Assembly (NCBI RefSeq): GCF_020906275.1
Contig: NZ_CP086727.1
Span: 434,001-498,000 of the forward strand
Length of the DNA stretch: 64,000 nt
Origin: Parasphingorhabdus litoris DSM 22379
GTDB taxonomy: Bacteria; Pseudomonadota; Alphaproteobacteria; Sphingomonadales; Sphingomonadaceae
Direction: 5' to 3'
The position numbers and the translations under genes were made by a program. Shown piece after piece: positions 34,539 through 42,859 of the stretch. The first letter of the stretch is position 1. Each line of letters begins with the position of its first letter. The notes under the pieces are model-generated. The model searched no databases. It saw only the letters and a program-made list of their open reading frames with translations, and had not been told where the DNA came from.

Positions 34539-35528
34539 CTATGGTTTTTCCGCCACAGTGATACCGCGCAGCTGGTTCATCCCGATAACGGTGCGGCAGG
34601 CGGCAACCAGTTCGTTTTTCAAACTCTGTGCGGCCGGCTGAAGGACCGAATTGCGGCGGATGGCGAAATAGGCCGTACGCGCGATCGGGAATTCGGTCTT
34701 TTCAATGATATGATATTGGGCGCGCTCTTCCTCTGTTGCCAGCAATTCCTTGGCGAGAAGCATCACCGCATCGCTTTGCAACAAGGTTGATTTCGCAAGA
34801 ATAACGGAATCCATGTCGACATATTTGGCTGGAGGGGAGAGGCCGGCAGCAAGGAAGACATTGCAAATGCGCTGCCATTGCATCTGGAGCTGCATAGATA
34901 AAAGCCAGGTCTGGGACGAGAGGTCTTCAAGCGTTACATCGGCCTTGGATGCCAGTGGATGGTCACGCCGCATCATGATGACATCGCGGTCCTCGAACAT
35001 TTCAGCCGTCTCAATCGCATTGTCGATTTCCAGATCGGTCGGAGGGGCGCTGGCAACAAATTCCACTTCGCCGCGGAGCAATTTTTCATACAGCGATCTG
35101 GTATCGCCCGATGTAATGCTGAGCGTTACGCCCGGCTGTTTTTCGCTGAAACGATTGATAACCATTGGTGCGATACGGGTCAGGAAGGACCAACCCAGAC
35201 CAATCCGGACATAGCCCTTGTCAGCCCCACGCAAGGCGCTGATTTCTGCAGCAGCGAGACGGCTTTCAGCGGTTATGACCTTGGCTCGGCGGGCAAGGGC
35301 GTGGCCGAACTGCGTCGGCTCCGCACCAAATGCCCCCCGCTCAAATAGCCTGACAGCAAGGGTTTCCTCGAGTTTCGCGACGCTTTTGGAAACCGCTTGC
35401 TGGCTGACATTATTGTTGCTCGCGGCGCGCGAAAAACTGCCCGTGTCATAAACAGAAAGGAAATGCTGCAACTTTTGGGGGTCCATGGACGGTTTAATAA
35501 AGCGCTGACGCAGGTCTGGTTGGTTCAT
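34539..35528 (-). CDS. LysR-family transcription regulator
   Basis: A 329-residue LysR-type regulator. The winged helix-turn-helix lies in DPQKLQHFLSVYDTGSFSRAA with VSQQAVSKSVAKLEETL, followed by a periplasmic-binding-like effector domain (YVRIGLGWSFLTRIAP, EFVASAPPTDLEI). The start at 35528 has a GGGAG Shine-Dalgarno; ATGs at 35540 and 35486 are alternatives. It is divergent from the lipocalin-like gene at 35656, and the gap holds two related inverted repeats (35575 and 35623) that are plausible LysR sites. Its effector is unknown; no TTGTCCGGACAA site lies in its own promoter. Confidence 0.9.
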   Translation of the reverse strand: MNQPDLRQRFIKPSMDPQKLQHFLSVYDTGSFSRAASNNNVSQQAVSKSVAKLEETLAVRLFERGAFGAEPTQFGHALARRAKVITAESRLAAAEISALRGADKGYVRIGLGWSFLTRIAPMVINRFSEKQPGVTLSITSGDTRSLYEKLLRGEVEFVASAPPTDLEIDNAIETAEMFEDRDVIMMRRDHPLASKADVTLEDLSSQTWLLSMQLQMQWQRICNVFLAAGLSPPAKYVDMDSVILAKSTLLQSDAVMLLAKELLATEEERAQYHIIEKTEFPIARTAYFAIRRNSVLQPAAQSLKNELVAACRTVIGMNQLRGITVAEKP

Positions 35529-35574
35529 GATCGCTCCCATGCCACATGGCTATCACAATTAATAGCTGTGCAAA

Positions 35575-35636
35575 AACCGATATCGGTTGTTGGCTGGTCA
35601 CTAGCATGTCCCCTAACGGAAGCCAAATCGGTTTGG
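35575..35636. promoter_or_regulatory. Pair of ATCGGTT-containing inverted repeats, candidate LysR sites
   Basis: AACCGATATCGGTT (35575-35588) is a perfect 14-base palindrome. CCAAATCGGTTTGG (35623-35636) has perfect CCAAA/TTTGG arms and repeats the ATCGGTT element. Their centres are 48 bases apart, between the LysR gene and the divergent gene at 35656. LysR regulators usually bind a recognition and an activation site in such a gap. The palindromes are seen; the binding is inferred. Confidence 0.55.
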
Positions 35637-35655
35637 AGCAAAGGGATATTTGACG

Positions 35656-36120
35656 GTGGCTGTTGCGAGTAAGGCGATACTGACGGACATCATGCCTGGC
35701 ATGATGAAGCATGAAGGTATTTGGACTGGGCTCTATCGCCATGTGGACAGCGACAATCAGCTGGTCGATCAACACAAGGCCCGCGTCGAATGTATTTTTC
35801 CGCATGAAGGTCCCTATGCTTATATTCAGAAAAACCTGTTCCAGTGGGATGATGGCCGAGAATATCGTTCAACGCTGAACGGCGTACTTAGGGATGGTAA
35901 GCTGTGGTGGGATAATGAATATTTCGATGGCTGCGGCTGGGAAACGGATTTCGGTTTGATCCTCCTGAACCTCAATCGCAAGGATGATCCCGGCGCCAAT
36001 TTCTATGAAATCATCTGCCTTGGCGACGATGGAAATCACCGCGCACGAACATGGCATTGGTTCAAGGATGGGCAGTTGTTCAAGCGGACCTTATGTGATG
36101 AACATCGGGTGACTGACTGA
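35656..36120 (+). CDS. Lipocalin-like (DUF3598-type) protein 2
   Basis: A 154-residue paralogue of 16403-16903. It shares MKHEGIWTGLYRHVDSDN near the start, LWWDNEYFDGCGWETDFG in the middle and HRARTWHWFKDGQLFKR at the end. No signal peptide. The frame opens with TTG at 35650, but GTG at 35656 sits nine bases after AGGGA (35642-35646) and is the better start. It is divergent from the LysR gene and may be its target. It probably binds or isomerises a small aromatic or heterocyclic ligand; this is not proven. Confidence 0.75.
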   Translation: MAVASKAILTDIMPGMMKHEGIWTGLYRHVDSDNQLVDQHKARVECIFPHEGPYAYIQKNLFQWDDGREYRSTLNGVLRDGKLWWDNEYFDGCGWETDFGLILLNLNRKDDPGANFYEIICLGDDGNHRARTWHWFKDGQLFKRTLCDEHRVTD

Positions 36121-36132
36121 CATAGCCATTGC

Positions 36133-36150
36133 AATTTGTCCGGACATATA
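36133..36150. promoter_or_regulatory. Operator AATTTGTCCGGACATATA (regulon site 6)
   Basis: Left arm and 10-base core match the consensus exactly; the right arm is degenerate, as in site 4. It lies 41 bases upstream of the membrane protein start at 36191, in the 70-base gap after the lipocalin-like gene. Confidence 0.8.
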
Positions 36151-36190
36151 TGATCATGGTGCCGACCACATAATTATCGGGGGCGGCACA

Positions 36191-36877
36191 ATGGCAGAAC
36201 TCATCAACATTTCTTTCTACCAGTTGTTGGTCTTCATCCACACCATCTTGTTCGTGCTTTGGTTGGGTGCTGATGTGGGCGTTTTCATGCTTGGTCAGCA
36301 TTTTCGCAAGCGGGAGAAATATGATCTTCCGCAGCGATTGGTCTTGCTACAACTGCTCGTCAATCTCGATATGACGCCACGCACCGCCTGGGCCTTGATG
36401 GTGCCGCTGACCATCACAATGGTCGATGCCGGCGGCTGGTGGGATGTGCCGATCTGGGGTGTGATGCTCTCCTGGGTGGTTGGTGCTGTCTGGCTGTGGC
36501 TCGTCTGGGATGCGCATATCCATGACCAGACCGAGCGCGCCGCGCGCGACAGGAAAATCGAGTTTATTCTGAAAATCGGGTTGACCCTGTTCTATATTGG
36601 CTTGGGTGTCCTTTCGCTGGTGCAGGGAGAGCCATTGATCCCGGTATGGCTGGCGACCAAGGCGCTGATGTTCGGCCTGATTTTCGCTGCAGCTATCATG
36701 ATTGATGTTGCGTTCAAGCCGGTCGGGCCACAACTTGGCAAGTTGATCGCGGAAGGATCTTCGGACGAGACCGAGATACCGCTGCGCAAGACAATGGATA
36801 CCACGCGGATCTGGGTGTGGATTGTTTATCTGTTGCTGCTCGCCACAGCATTTCTGGGCAATATCAAGCCGTTTTAG
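36191..36877 (+). CDS. Integral membrane protein, five or six TM segments, copy 2
   Basis: A 228-residue membrane protein related to 25587-26279. TM1 carries LVFIHTILFVLWLGADVGVF with the same His and WLG pattern, and the C-terminus FLGNIKPF matches FLGAVKPF. Further helices lie near 60-80, 85-105, 122-142, 147-168 and 205-223. A gggggcgg-like Shine-Dalgarno precedes the ATG. It has its own operator (site 6) and stands alone before a terminator. A redox or transport role next to the FAD-dependent steps is possible. No known family can be asserted. Confidence 0.8.
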   Translation: MAELINISFYQLLVFIHTILFVLWLGADVGVFMLGQHFRKREKYDLPQRLVLLQLLVNLDMTPRTAWALMVPLTITMVDAGGWWDVPIWGVMLSWVVGAVWLWLVWDAHIHDQTERAARDRKIEFILKIGLTLFYIGLGVLSLVQGEPLIPVWLATKALMFGLIFAAAIMIDVAFKPVGPQLGKLIAEGSSDETEIPLRKTMDTTRIWVWIVYLLLLATAFLGNIKPF

Positions 36878-36880
36878 GGC

Positions 36881-36912
36881 AAAAAAAAGAGGCCGACCAT
36901 TACGGTCGACCC
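36881..36912 (-). terminator. Rho-independent terminator of the DUF1838 gene
   Basis: Read on the minus strand, CGACC-GTAAT-GGTCG with outer G/C pairs is followed by GCCTCTTTTTTTT. It lies 28 bases after the stop of 36940-37848. The plus strand shows the same stem without a good T run, so it serves mainly the leftward gene. Confidence 0.82.
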
Positions 36913-36939
36913 CCAGGGAGAAAACTCTGATGGCTAGGG

Positions 36940-37848
36940 TTATTTCTTGTCTTTTTCCGCCGCCCGTTCCGCATCAATCATTTTCTTGAATACGGTCCAG
37001 GTCGTTTCATTCTTGCGCGGATCATCACCAGGTGGTGGCGCCGTATATTCGGGATAGTTAAGCGCAATCTCATCCTTGATCACATCGGGCAGTTCGTCAT
37101 AGCTTTTCAGCTTCGCACCCATGGCGTTAAAGACCATCTGTCCCTGCCGTCCGCGCATTTTCATCCATGGCATCCAGTCTGAAATCCGGACCCAACTGAT
37201 TGACGGATAGGCGGTCGGATTTTTGGTATCGAGTATCTCATCAGCGAGCATGGTGAAGTCGAAAATCTCCATCGCATGATATTTGTTGCCGACATAATCC
37301 TGATAATCGCCCGCCAGAACATTGTGATAGAAGAGCGGCACTTCGATTGGCATGAACATCCAATTGCCCTGCTGCCGGATATTGGGCAGTGAAAATGGCG
37401 TACCATCGGCGCGATAGGGATAGTTGGGACGGCTGTTTACAGGATCATTGGCGATTTGCATGACCTTAACCGTCTCGCCCGTCCATGGATTGTCCCAGGT
37501 GCGGAGTATCTCGTTGGTCTTGGGGTCGAGATAGAACATCACCTCGCGGCTGACTTGCCGGTAACCGACACCGCGTTTGGGATCTTCGATCCGGACACAT
37601 TGCCGGATATTCATGCCTTCACCATTATACAGGTGCCGATCTGGCTCCCCTTGAACCCGGGAATAGACTTTACCGGACCAATGATAAACGGCAGGCACAC
37701 CATCCGCAGTACCACATTGTGTCCGCTTCATGATTTCCAGGGCATCTTCAGGTTTTTTCGGATCGAGCGTCCGCGCCGCAGAAGGGCTGGCCAAAGCAAA
37801 AGAGGCCACCATCGTCGCCAGAGCTGTTTGCTTAAAAAATCGATTCAT
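36940..37848 (-). CDS. Exported DUF1838-family protein
   Basis: A 302-residue protein with a cleavable signal peptide (MNRFFKQTALATMVASFALASPSAA). The start at 37848 fits this; the longer frame adds eight codons before the signal. The body has CGTADGVPAVYHWSGKVYSRVQGE, GYRQVSREVMFYLDPKTNEILRTW and WVRISDWMPWMKM, a pattern I associate with DUF1838, common in sphingomonads near TonB receptors and catabolic genes. It is divergent from the CitE-like operon across operator site 7. The reaction, if any, is unknown; a periplasmic binding or esterase-like task is conceivable. Confidence 0.82.
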   Translation of the reverse strand: MNRFFKQTALATMVASFALASPSAARTLDPKKPEDALEIMKRTQCGTADGVPAVYHWSGKVYSRVQGEPDRHLYNGEGMNIRQCVRIEDPKRGVGYRQVSREVMFYLDPKTNEILRTWDNPWTGETVKVMQIANDPVNSRPNYPYRADGTPFSLPNIRQQGNWMFMPIEVPLFYHNVLAGDYQDYVGNKYHAMEIFDFTMLADEILDTKNPTAYPSISWVRISDWMPWMKMRGRQGQMVFNAMGAKLKSYDELPDVIKDEIALNYPEYTAPPPGDDPRKNETTWTVFKKMIDAERAAEKDKK

Positions 37849-37916
37849 TTCACGCTTCTCCCTAAAAATCATGTCGAGTGATCATGCAATTAATTTCACT
37901 TTCTGGTTGACTTTAG

Positions 37917-37932
37917 ATTTGTCCGGACAAAT
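37917..37932. promoter_or_regulatory. Operator ATTTGTCCGGACAAAT (regulon site 7)
   Basis: A perfect 16-base palindrome in the 109-base divergent region between the DUF1838 gene (start 37848) and the CitE-like operon (start 37958). It lies 25 bases upstream of the rightward start codon and can control the five genes down to 42851. Confidence 0.85.
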
Positions 37933-37957
37933 TGTGAAGAGGTAATATTGATCGAAC

Positions 37958-38782
37958 ATGATAATGGACCCTATGACCGGTTTTACCAACTTTCTTTTTG
38001 TGCCCGCCAATCGGCCCGAACGCTTTGAAAAAGCAGCCAATAGCGGTGCTGACCTGATCTGTATTGATCTGGAAGATTCGGTGCCGACGGATCAGAAAGA
38101 TAGCGCCCGCGAATCTGTATTGGACGCGCTAAAAGCACTCGACCGATCGAAAACAGCGGTCCGAATCAACGGCCTCAAGACAGAAGCGGGTCTTGCAGAC
38201 TTGCTTGCACTATCCGCCTCGGATCGGCTTCCCTCACTGATTTTCTTGCCGATGGTCGAAAGCGCGGCGGAAATTGAAATAGCGCATAGTATTTTGGGTG
38301 ATCGCGTTGATGGGCTGGTTCCTTTGATTGAGACCGTCAGGGGCTTGCGCGCTGGCGATATGTTGGCGGCAAGTGCCGGGGTCACCGGTATGATGTTTGG
38401 CGGCGGAGACTTCTCTGCTGAACTGGGCACAAAGCTGGAATGGGAACCGCTGCTCGCCGCGCGTGGAGCCTTTATTCTCTGCTGTGCCTCAGCCGGTGTG
38501 GCCGCCATAGATGTGCCCTATATTGATATGGGCAATGAAACCGGGTTGGAGGAAGAATGCCGCAAGGCAAAGGCAATGGGCTTCCATGCCAAAGCTGCGG
38601 TCCATCCGAAGCAGATCGCCGCCATTGCCAAGGCAATGAAACCGACGGAAGCTGAAGTGGCCGAGGCGATAGACGCAATAAATGCATTTGACGCAGCGGG
38701 CGGTAAAGCGATTAGCCATAATGGGCGTATGCTTGAGGCACCGGTCATGCAACGATACCGGCATATCGTTGCTGCGGCCTGA
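37958..38782 (+). CDS. HpcH/HpaI aldolase, CitE/citramalyl-CoA lyase-like
   Basis: A 274-residue TIM-barrel lyase of the CitE family. Visible are LFVPANRPERFEKA (CoA-side Arg), LICIDLEDSVP with Glu39 as metal-side acid, AVRINGL (Arg69), and FGGGDFSAELG with Asp151 as second metal ligand. Members cleave citryl-, malyl-, methylmalyl- or citramalyl-CoA. In-frame ATGs at 37964 and 37973 are alternative starts. Followed by a MaoC hydratase, an acyl-CoA dehydrogenase and two CoA-transferases, it most likely cleaves a citramalyl- or beta-methylmalyl-CoA-type product. Confidence 0.88.
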   Translation: MIMDPMTGFTNFLFVPANRPERFEKAANSGADLICIDLEDSVPTDQKDSARESVLDALKALDRSKTAVRINGLKTEAGLADLLALSASDRLPSLIFLPMVESAAEIEIAHSILGDRVDGLVPLIETVRGLRAGDMLAASAGVTGMMFGGGDFSAELGTKLEWEPLLAARGAFILCCASAGVAAIDVPYIDMGNETGLEEECRKAKAMGFHAKAAVHPKQIAAIAKAMKPTEAEVAEAIDAINAFDAAGGKAISHNGRMLEAPVMQRYRHIVAAA

Positions 38783-38824
38783 CAGGACCATTGATCAAAA
38801 TGTTTAATAAACAAGGACAAATAT

Positions 38825-39334
38825 ATGCGTGATGGAGTGATTGAAGTTAGCCCGGGGCGTTTTCGTGAGACATTCGGACGCTATTTTGAGGATTTTGAAG
38901 TTGGTCATATTTACGAGCATCGTCCCGGCCGGACGATTACCGATACTGACAATGTGCATTTTACCTTGCTGACAATGAACACGCATCCGGCGCATTTCGA
39001 TTATGAATTTGCCAAGAAAACCGAATTTGAAAAGCCGCTGGTCTGCTCTCCGCTGACTGTCGCGTTGATGGTCGGGATGAGCGTTTCGGATACCAGCCAG
39101 AAAGCGGTGGCCAATCTCGGCTGGGACAAGATCCGCCTGACCCACCCGCTCTTTCCCGGCGACACACTTTATGCGGAAAGTGAAGTGCTGGAAAAACGCG
39201 AATCCTCTTCGCGTCCGGAACAGGGCATTGTGACGATCAAGACGATTGGCAAGAATCAGGACGATAAAGTTGTGTGCACATTTGAACGCACCATGCTGAT
39301 CTGGAAACGCGGCTTTGGCGGTGCGGACGATTAA
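38825..39334 (+). CDS. MaoC-like hydratase (mesaconyl/itaconyl-CoA hydratase type)
   Basis: A 169-residue hot-dog-fold hydratase. The stretch GRTITDTDNVHFTLLTMN at about residues 35-52 contains the Asp/His hydratase pair, and HPAHFD follows; this matches the mesaconyl-CoA and itaconyl-CoA hydratase branch. An aagga Shine-Dalgarno precedes the ATG. Paired with the CitE-like gene, it would hydrate a branched enoyl-CoA to the hydroxyacyl-CoA that CitE splits, as in RipB/RipC-type itaconate breakdown. The direction and exact substrate are inferred. Confidence 0.9.
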   Translation: MRDGVIEVSPGRFRETFGRYFEDFEVGHIYEHRPGRTITDTDNVHFTLLTMNTHPAHFDYEFAKKTEFEKPLVCSPLTVALMVGMSVSDTSQKAVANLGWDKIRLTHPLFPGDTLYAESEVLEKRESSSRPEQGIVTIKTIGKNQDDKVVCTFERTMLIWKRGFGGADD

Positions 39335-39383
39335 ATAAGAAGGGGGAGGGAACCCCGAATTTAAGACATCAGGAGCAACAAAA

Positions 39384-40562
39384 ATGGCAACGGCAATTGA
39401 TAATGCACAGCATATGATTGACCCGGAAGAAGAACAGGCTTTCATGGACGCGATCCAGAAATGGATCAACCGGTCGGTGAAGCCTGTGGTCATGGAACAT
39501 GATCATGAGGATAAATGGCCGGAAGAGTTGGTCGGTGAAATGGCCGACATGGGCCTGTTCGGCGCGACCATTGGTCAGGAATATGGCGGTCTTGGCCTGC
39601 CTGCGACCAGCTATGCAAAGATCGTCGCGGAAATTGCCTCGCACTGGATGGCGATCACCGGCATTTTCAATTCGCATCTGATCATGGCCTGCGCGGTCGA
39701 GCGTTTTGGCACTGCGGAGCAGAAAGCCAAATGGCTGCCCAAATTTGCCAGCGGCGAGATCCGCGGTGGTCTGGCGCTGACCGAGCCCAATGCGGGTACG
39801 GATTTGCAGGCAATCCGCACCACTGCGATCCGGGACGGCGATGAATATGTCATCAACGGAACAAAGACCTGGATTTCCAATGGTATCAATGGCAGCTGTT
39901 TTGCGCTGCTCGTTAAAACCGATCCCAAGGCTGACCCGCGTTATAAAGGCATGAGCCTTATGATTGCGCCCAAGGGCGAGGGCTTTACGGTTGGCAAAAA
40001 GTTTAAAAAGCTTGGCTATAACAGTATCGACAGCGCCGAGCTGGTTTTCGATAACTATCGCATTCCGGCGGAAAATCTGATCGGCGGCGTTGAAGGGCAG
40101 GGCTTCTTTCAGGCCACTGGTGGTCTGGAGCTGGGCCGCATCAATGTTGCCGCTCGGGGCGTTGGTCTCGCCGAGGGTTCTCTCCGGCTAGCAACCGAAT
40201 ATGCGCAGCTGCGCGAGACCATGGGCAAGCCGATATCCGAGCATCAGGCGATCCAGCTGAAACTGGGCGAAATGGTCACGCGGGCCCGGGCGGCGCGTTT
40301 GCTGACCCTCGATGCGGCGGAAGCCTATGACCGCGGCGAGCGCTGCGATCTGGAAGCCGGCATGGCGAAATATTTTGCCTCCGAAGCGGCGGTGCGCAAT
40401 TCAGAAGAATCCATGCGTGTTCATGGCGGCTATGCCTATTCCAAGGAATATGAGATTGAACGCTATTATCGCGATTCTTTGCTGATGTGTATTGGAGAGG
40501 GGACCAATGAAATGCAGCGGATGATTATTTCCAAACAATGGGTGAAAAGGAACCCTGCGTGA
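39384..40562 (+). CDS. Acyl-CoA dehydrogenase
   Basis: A 392-residue flavoprotein with the classic order: the N-terminal helical domain, GEIRGGLALTEPNAGTD and TKTWISNG in the middle beta-domain, the C-terminal ETMGKPISEHQAIQ helix, and the catalytic base Glu372 in CIGEGTNEMQ. A caggag Shine-Dalgarno precedes the ATG. It would introduce the double bond into an alkylsuccinyl-CoA-type substrate, giving the enoyl-CoA for the MaoC protein. The next gene starts with GTG over its stop codon (GTGA). Confidence 0.93.
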   Translation: MATAIDNAQHMIDPEEEQAFMDAIQKWINRSVKPVVMEHDHEDKWPEELVGEMADMGLFGATIGQEYGGLGLPATSYAKIVAEIASHWMAITGIFNSHLIMACAVERFGTAEQKAKWLPKFASGEIRGGLALTEPNAGTDLQAIRTTAIRDGDEYVINGTKTWISNGINGSCFALLVKTDPKADPRYKGMSLMIAPKGEGFTVGKKFKKLGYNSIDSAELVFDNYRIPAENLIGGVEGQGFFQATGGLELGRINVAARGVGLAEGSLRLATEYAQLRETMGKPISEHQAIQLKLGEMVTRARAARLLTLDAAEAYDRGERCDLEAGMAKYFASEAAVRNSEESMRVHGGYAYSKEYEIERYYRDSLLMCIGEGTNEMQRMIISKQWVKRNPA

Positions 40563-41755
40563 GCGAGGCCAGGCAACCGCTGAAAGGCTTTCGTGTCCTT
40601 TCTGCCGAGCAATATGGGGCCGGTCCTTACGGCACTATGTTTCTGGCGCAGATGGGTGCCGATGTTATCAAGATCGAGCCACCAAAAGGCGGCGATACAG
40701 CGCGCCATGTCGGGCCGCATTGGCTGCGCGAACAGGAAAGTCTCTATTTTCAGAGCTTCAACCTGAACAAGCGCTCGCTGACTCTCGATCTGCGGACTGA
40801 CGAGGGGCAGCAAGTGCTGCACACACTCGCTAAAGACGCACATGTCGTTGCGAATAATCTGCGTGGAGATGTGCCGGACAAGGTCGGGCTGAACTATGAC
40901 GCGCTGAAAGTGGTCAATCCGGCGATTGTCTGTGCCCATATTTCCGCTTATGGGCGCGGTAACGAGCGGTCGAAATGGCCGGGCTATGATTATCTGATGC
41001 AGGCCGAGGCTGGTTTTTGTGCGCTGACCGGTGAGCCTGATGGGCCGCCCGTACGCTTTGGCCTGTCGATGGTCGATTTCATGACTGGCACGATGGCGGC
41101 CGTTGGCTTGCTCGCCGCCTTACTAGATTCCCAGCGGTCCGGTGAAGGCTGTGATGTCGACGTGGATCTCCTGTCCGCCGCGGTGCACCAGACCAGCTAT
41201 CCCGCGCTCTGGTACATGAATGAAGATGATGTGACGGGCCGTGCCCCCTTTGGCGCGCATCCGTCCGCCACGCCCAGCCAGATGTTCAAGGCCGCCGATG
41301 GCTGGATGTTCGTCATGGCGCAGCTGCCAAAATTCTGGACGATATTATGCGAGCGTATTGGCCATGAGGAACTGATGACAGATCCGCGCTTCGATACAGC
41401 GGCCAACCGCCTGACCAACCGTGCAGCTTTGTCGGACGTTTTGAGTGATATATTCGCGCCGCACCCCGTAGCCTACTGGCTGGATTTGTTGCAGGGGTTG
41501 ATGCCGATTGCGCCGGTCTATGGTCTGGATCAGGCGCTGGACAGTCCATGGCTGCAAACCATCGGCATGCGGGACACGGTCAGCCATCCGGACCGTGCGG
41601 ACATGAATGTGCTGTCCAGCCCGATCAAACTGAATGGCGAGCGATTGCCGAACCGGGCAGGGCCTTTGCTTGGGGCGGATAGTGATGCAGTCCTGGCCGA
41701 AGCTGGTTATGATACGGATATGATTGCCGATCTGCGTGCGAAAGGGATAGTCTGA
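40559..41755 (+). CDS. Class III (CaiB/BaiF) CoA-transferase
   Basis: A 398-residue CoA-transferase. The GTG at 40559 overlaps the preceding TGA and follows aaagg; an ATG at 40538 would extend it inside the dehydrogenase and is less likely. Features are LAQMGADVIKIEPPKGGDTARH, the probable catalytic Asp in LSMVDFMTGTMAA (about 180) and SGEGCDVDVDLL. It is in tandem with a second CoA-transferase, which may form a heteromer or act on a different acid. It likely activates the diacid that enters the acyl-CoA dehydrogenase step. Confidence 0.9.
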   Translation: MSEARQPLKGFRVLSAEQYGAGPYGTMFLAQMGADVIKIEPPKGGDTARHVGPHWLREQESLYFQSFNLNKRSLTLDLRTDEGQQVLHTLAKDAHVVANNLRGDVPDKVGLNYDALKVVNPAIVCAHISAYGRGNERSKWPGYDYLMQAEAGFCALTGEPDGPPVRFGLSMVDFMTGTMAAVGLLAALLDSQRSGEGCDVDVDLLSAAVHQTSYPALWYMNEDDVTGRAPFGAHPSATPSQMFKAADGWMFVMAQLPKFWTILCERIGHEELMTDPRFDTAANRLTNRAALSDVLSDIFAPHPVAYWLDLLQGLMPIAPVYGLDQALDSPWLQTIGMRDTVSHPDRADMNVLSSPIKLNGERLPNRAGPLLGADSDAVLAEAGYDTDMIADLRAKGIV

Positions 41756-41762
41756 GCGTCTT

Positions 41763-42851
41763 ATGGCCAAACTGACGGGTATCAAGGTCGTTGACCTCTC
41801 GCTTTTTCTGCCGGGCCCGATGCTCAGCATGATGATGGCCGACCATGGCGCAGAGGTGATCAAGGTGGAGCCGCCCACGGGTGATCCGGCACGGGAAATG
41901 GAGCCGTTGGAGGCAGGCCAGTCGGTCTGGTTCCGTAATCTCAATCGGGGCAAGCGGGCGTTGGCGCTTGATCTGAAATCCGATGAAGGGCGGGCGCAGC
42001 TCTGGGAGCTGCTGGCCGATGCCGACGTGATGATAGAAGGCTTTCGCCCCGGCGTGATGAAGCGGCTGGGTTTTGACTATGACACTGTGTCGGCGCGTTT
42101 CCCGCGCATCGTCTATTGTTCAATTTCGGCCTTCGGGCAGGAAGGTGAAATGGCGCATCACCCGGCGCATGATCTGGCGGTCCAGGCCTTGTCCGGTTTC
42201 CTGTCGGTCAATGACGGTGCAGATGCGACACCGGTGGTGCCCGGTGTGCCTTCGGCGGATATGGCCGCAGGTCTCAATGGATTGTCGGCGGTGCTGATGG
42301 CGCTGATCGGGCGCGAGAAGTCAAGCGAGGGCGACTATATCGACATTGCGATGTTTGACTCCATGCTGCCCTGGTGCGCTCATATTGCCGGATCAGCCAT
42401 TGTCGGCGGCGCATCCCCTAGTTCGCAATCGCAGCGCTCACTGGGCGGCGCGGCTTTCTACAATGTCTATAAAACTGCAGATGACAAGCATGTCGTGCTG
42501 GGCGCGCGCGAGGTTAAATTTGCGCGCAACCTTCTGACCGCGCTTGACCGGCTGGACCTGTTACCGCTTGCCGAAGCGGAGCCGGGCGACGGGCAAGCAC
42601 CATTGGTTGCATTCCTGCGGGAAACTTTCGCGACCAGAACGCGCGATCAATGGGTCGCGTGGTTTGCTGACAAGGACGTCGCCTTCTCCCCCGTTCTCGA
42701 TTTTCGTGAGGCGCTCGATCAGGATTTTCTGCGTGAACGTGGCTTGCTTATTGAAGCGCATGGCAGCCATCAAATCGGCCCGTCTTTCCGCTTTGCATCG
42801 GAAACTGATTGGCAGGCGAAAGATGCGCCGACCCTGGATGAACCGCAATGA
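41763..42851 (+). CDS. Class III (CaiB/BaiF) CoA-transferase, short form
   Basis: A 362-residue family III CoA-transferase with LPGPMLSMMMADHGAEVIKVEPP, RNLNRGKRALALDLKSDEG and the probable catalytic Asp in SADMAAGLNGLS (about 163). It lies seven bases after the preceding transferase and is slightly shorter than the family norm of about 390-400 residues. Last gene of the five-gene operon from 37958; it ends eight bases before the convergent GntR gene. Specificity unknown. Confidence 0.9.
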   Translation: MAKLTGIKVVDLSLFLPGPMLSMMMADHGAEVIKVEPPTGDPAREMEPLEAGQSVWFRNLNRGKRALALDLKSDEGRAQLWELLADADVMIEGFRPGVMKRLGFDYDTVSARFPRIVYCSISAFGQEGEMAHHPAHDLAVQALSGFLSVNDGADATPVVPGVPSADMAAGLNGLSAVLMALIGREKSSEGDYIDIAMFDSMLPWCAHIAGSAIVGGASPSSQSQRSLGGAAFYNVYKTADDKHVVLGAREVKFARNLLTALDRLDLLPLAEAEPGDGQAPLVAFLRETFATRTRDQWVAWFADKDVAFSPVLDFREALDQDFLRERGLLIEAHGSHQIGPSFRFASETDWQAKDAPTLDEPQ

Positions 42852-42859
42852 TGCCGGCT

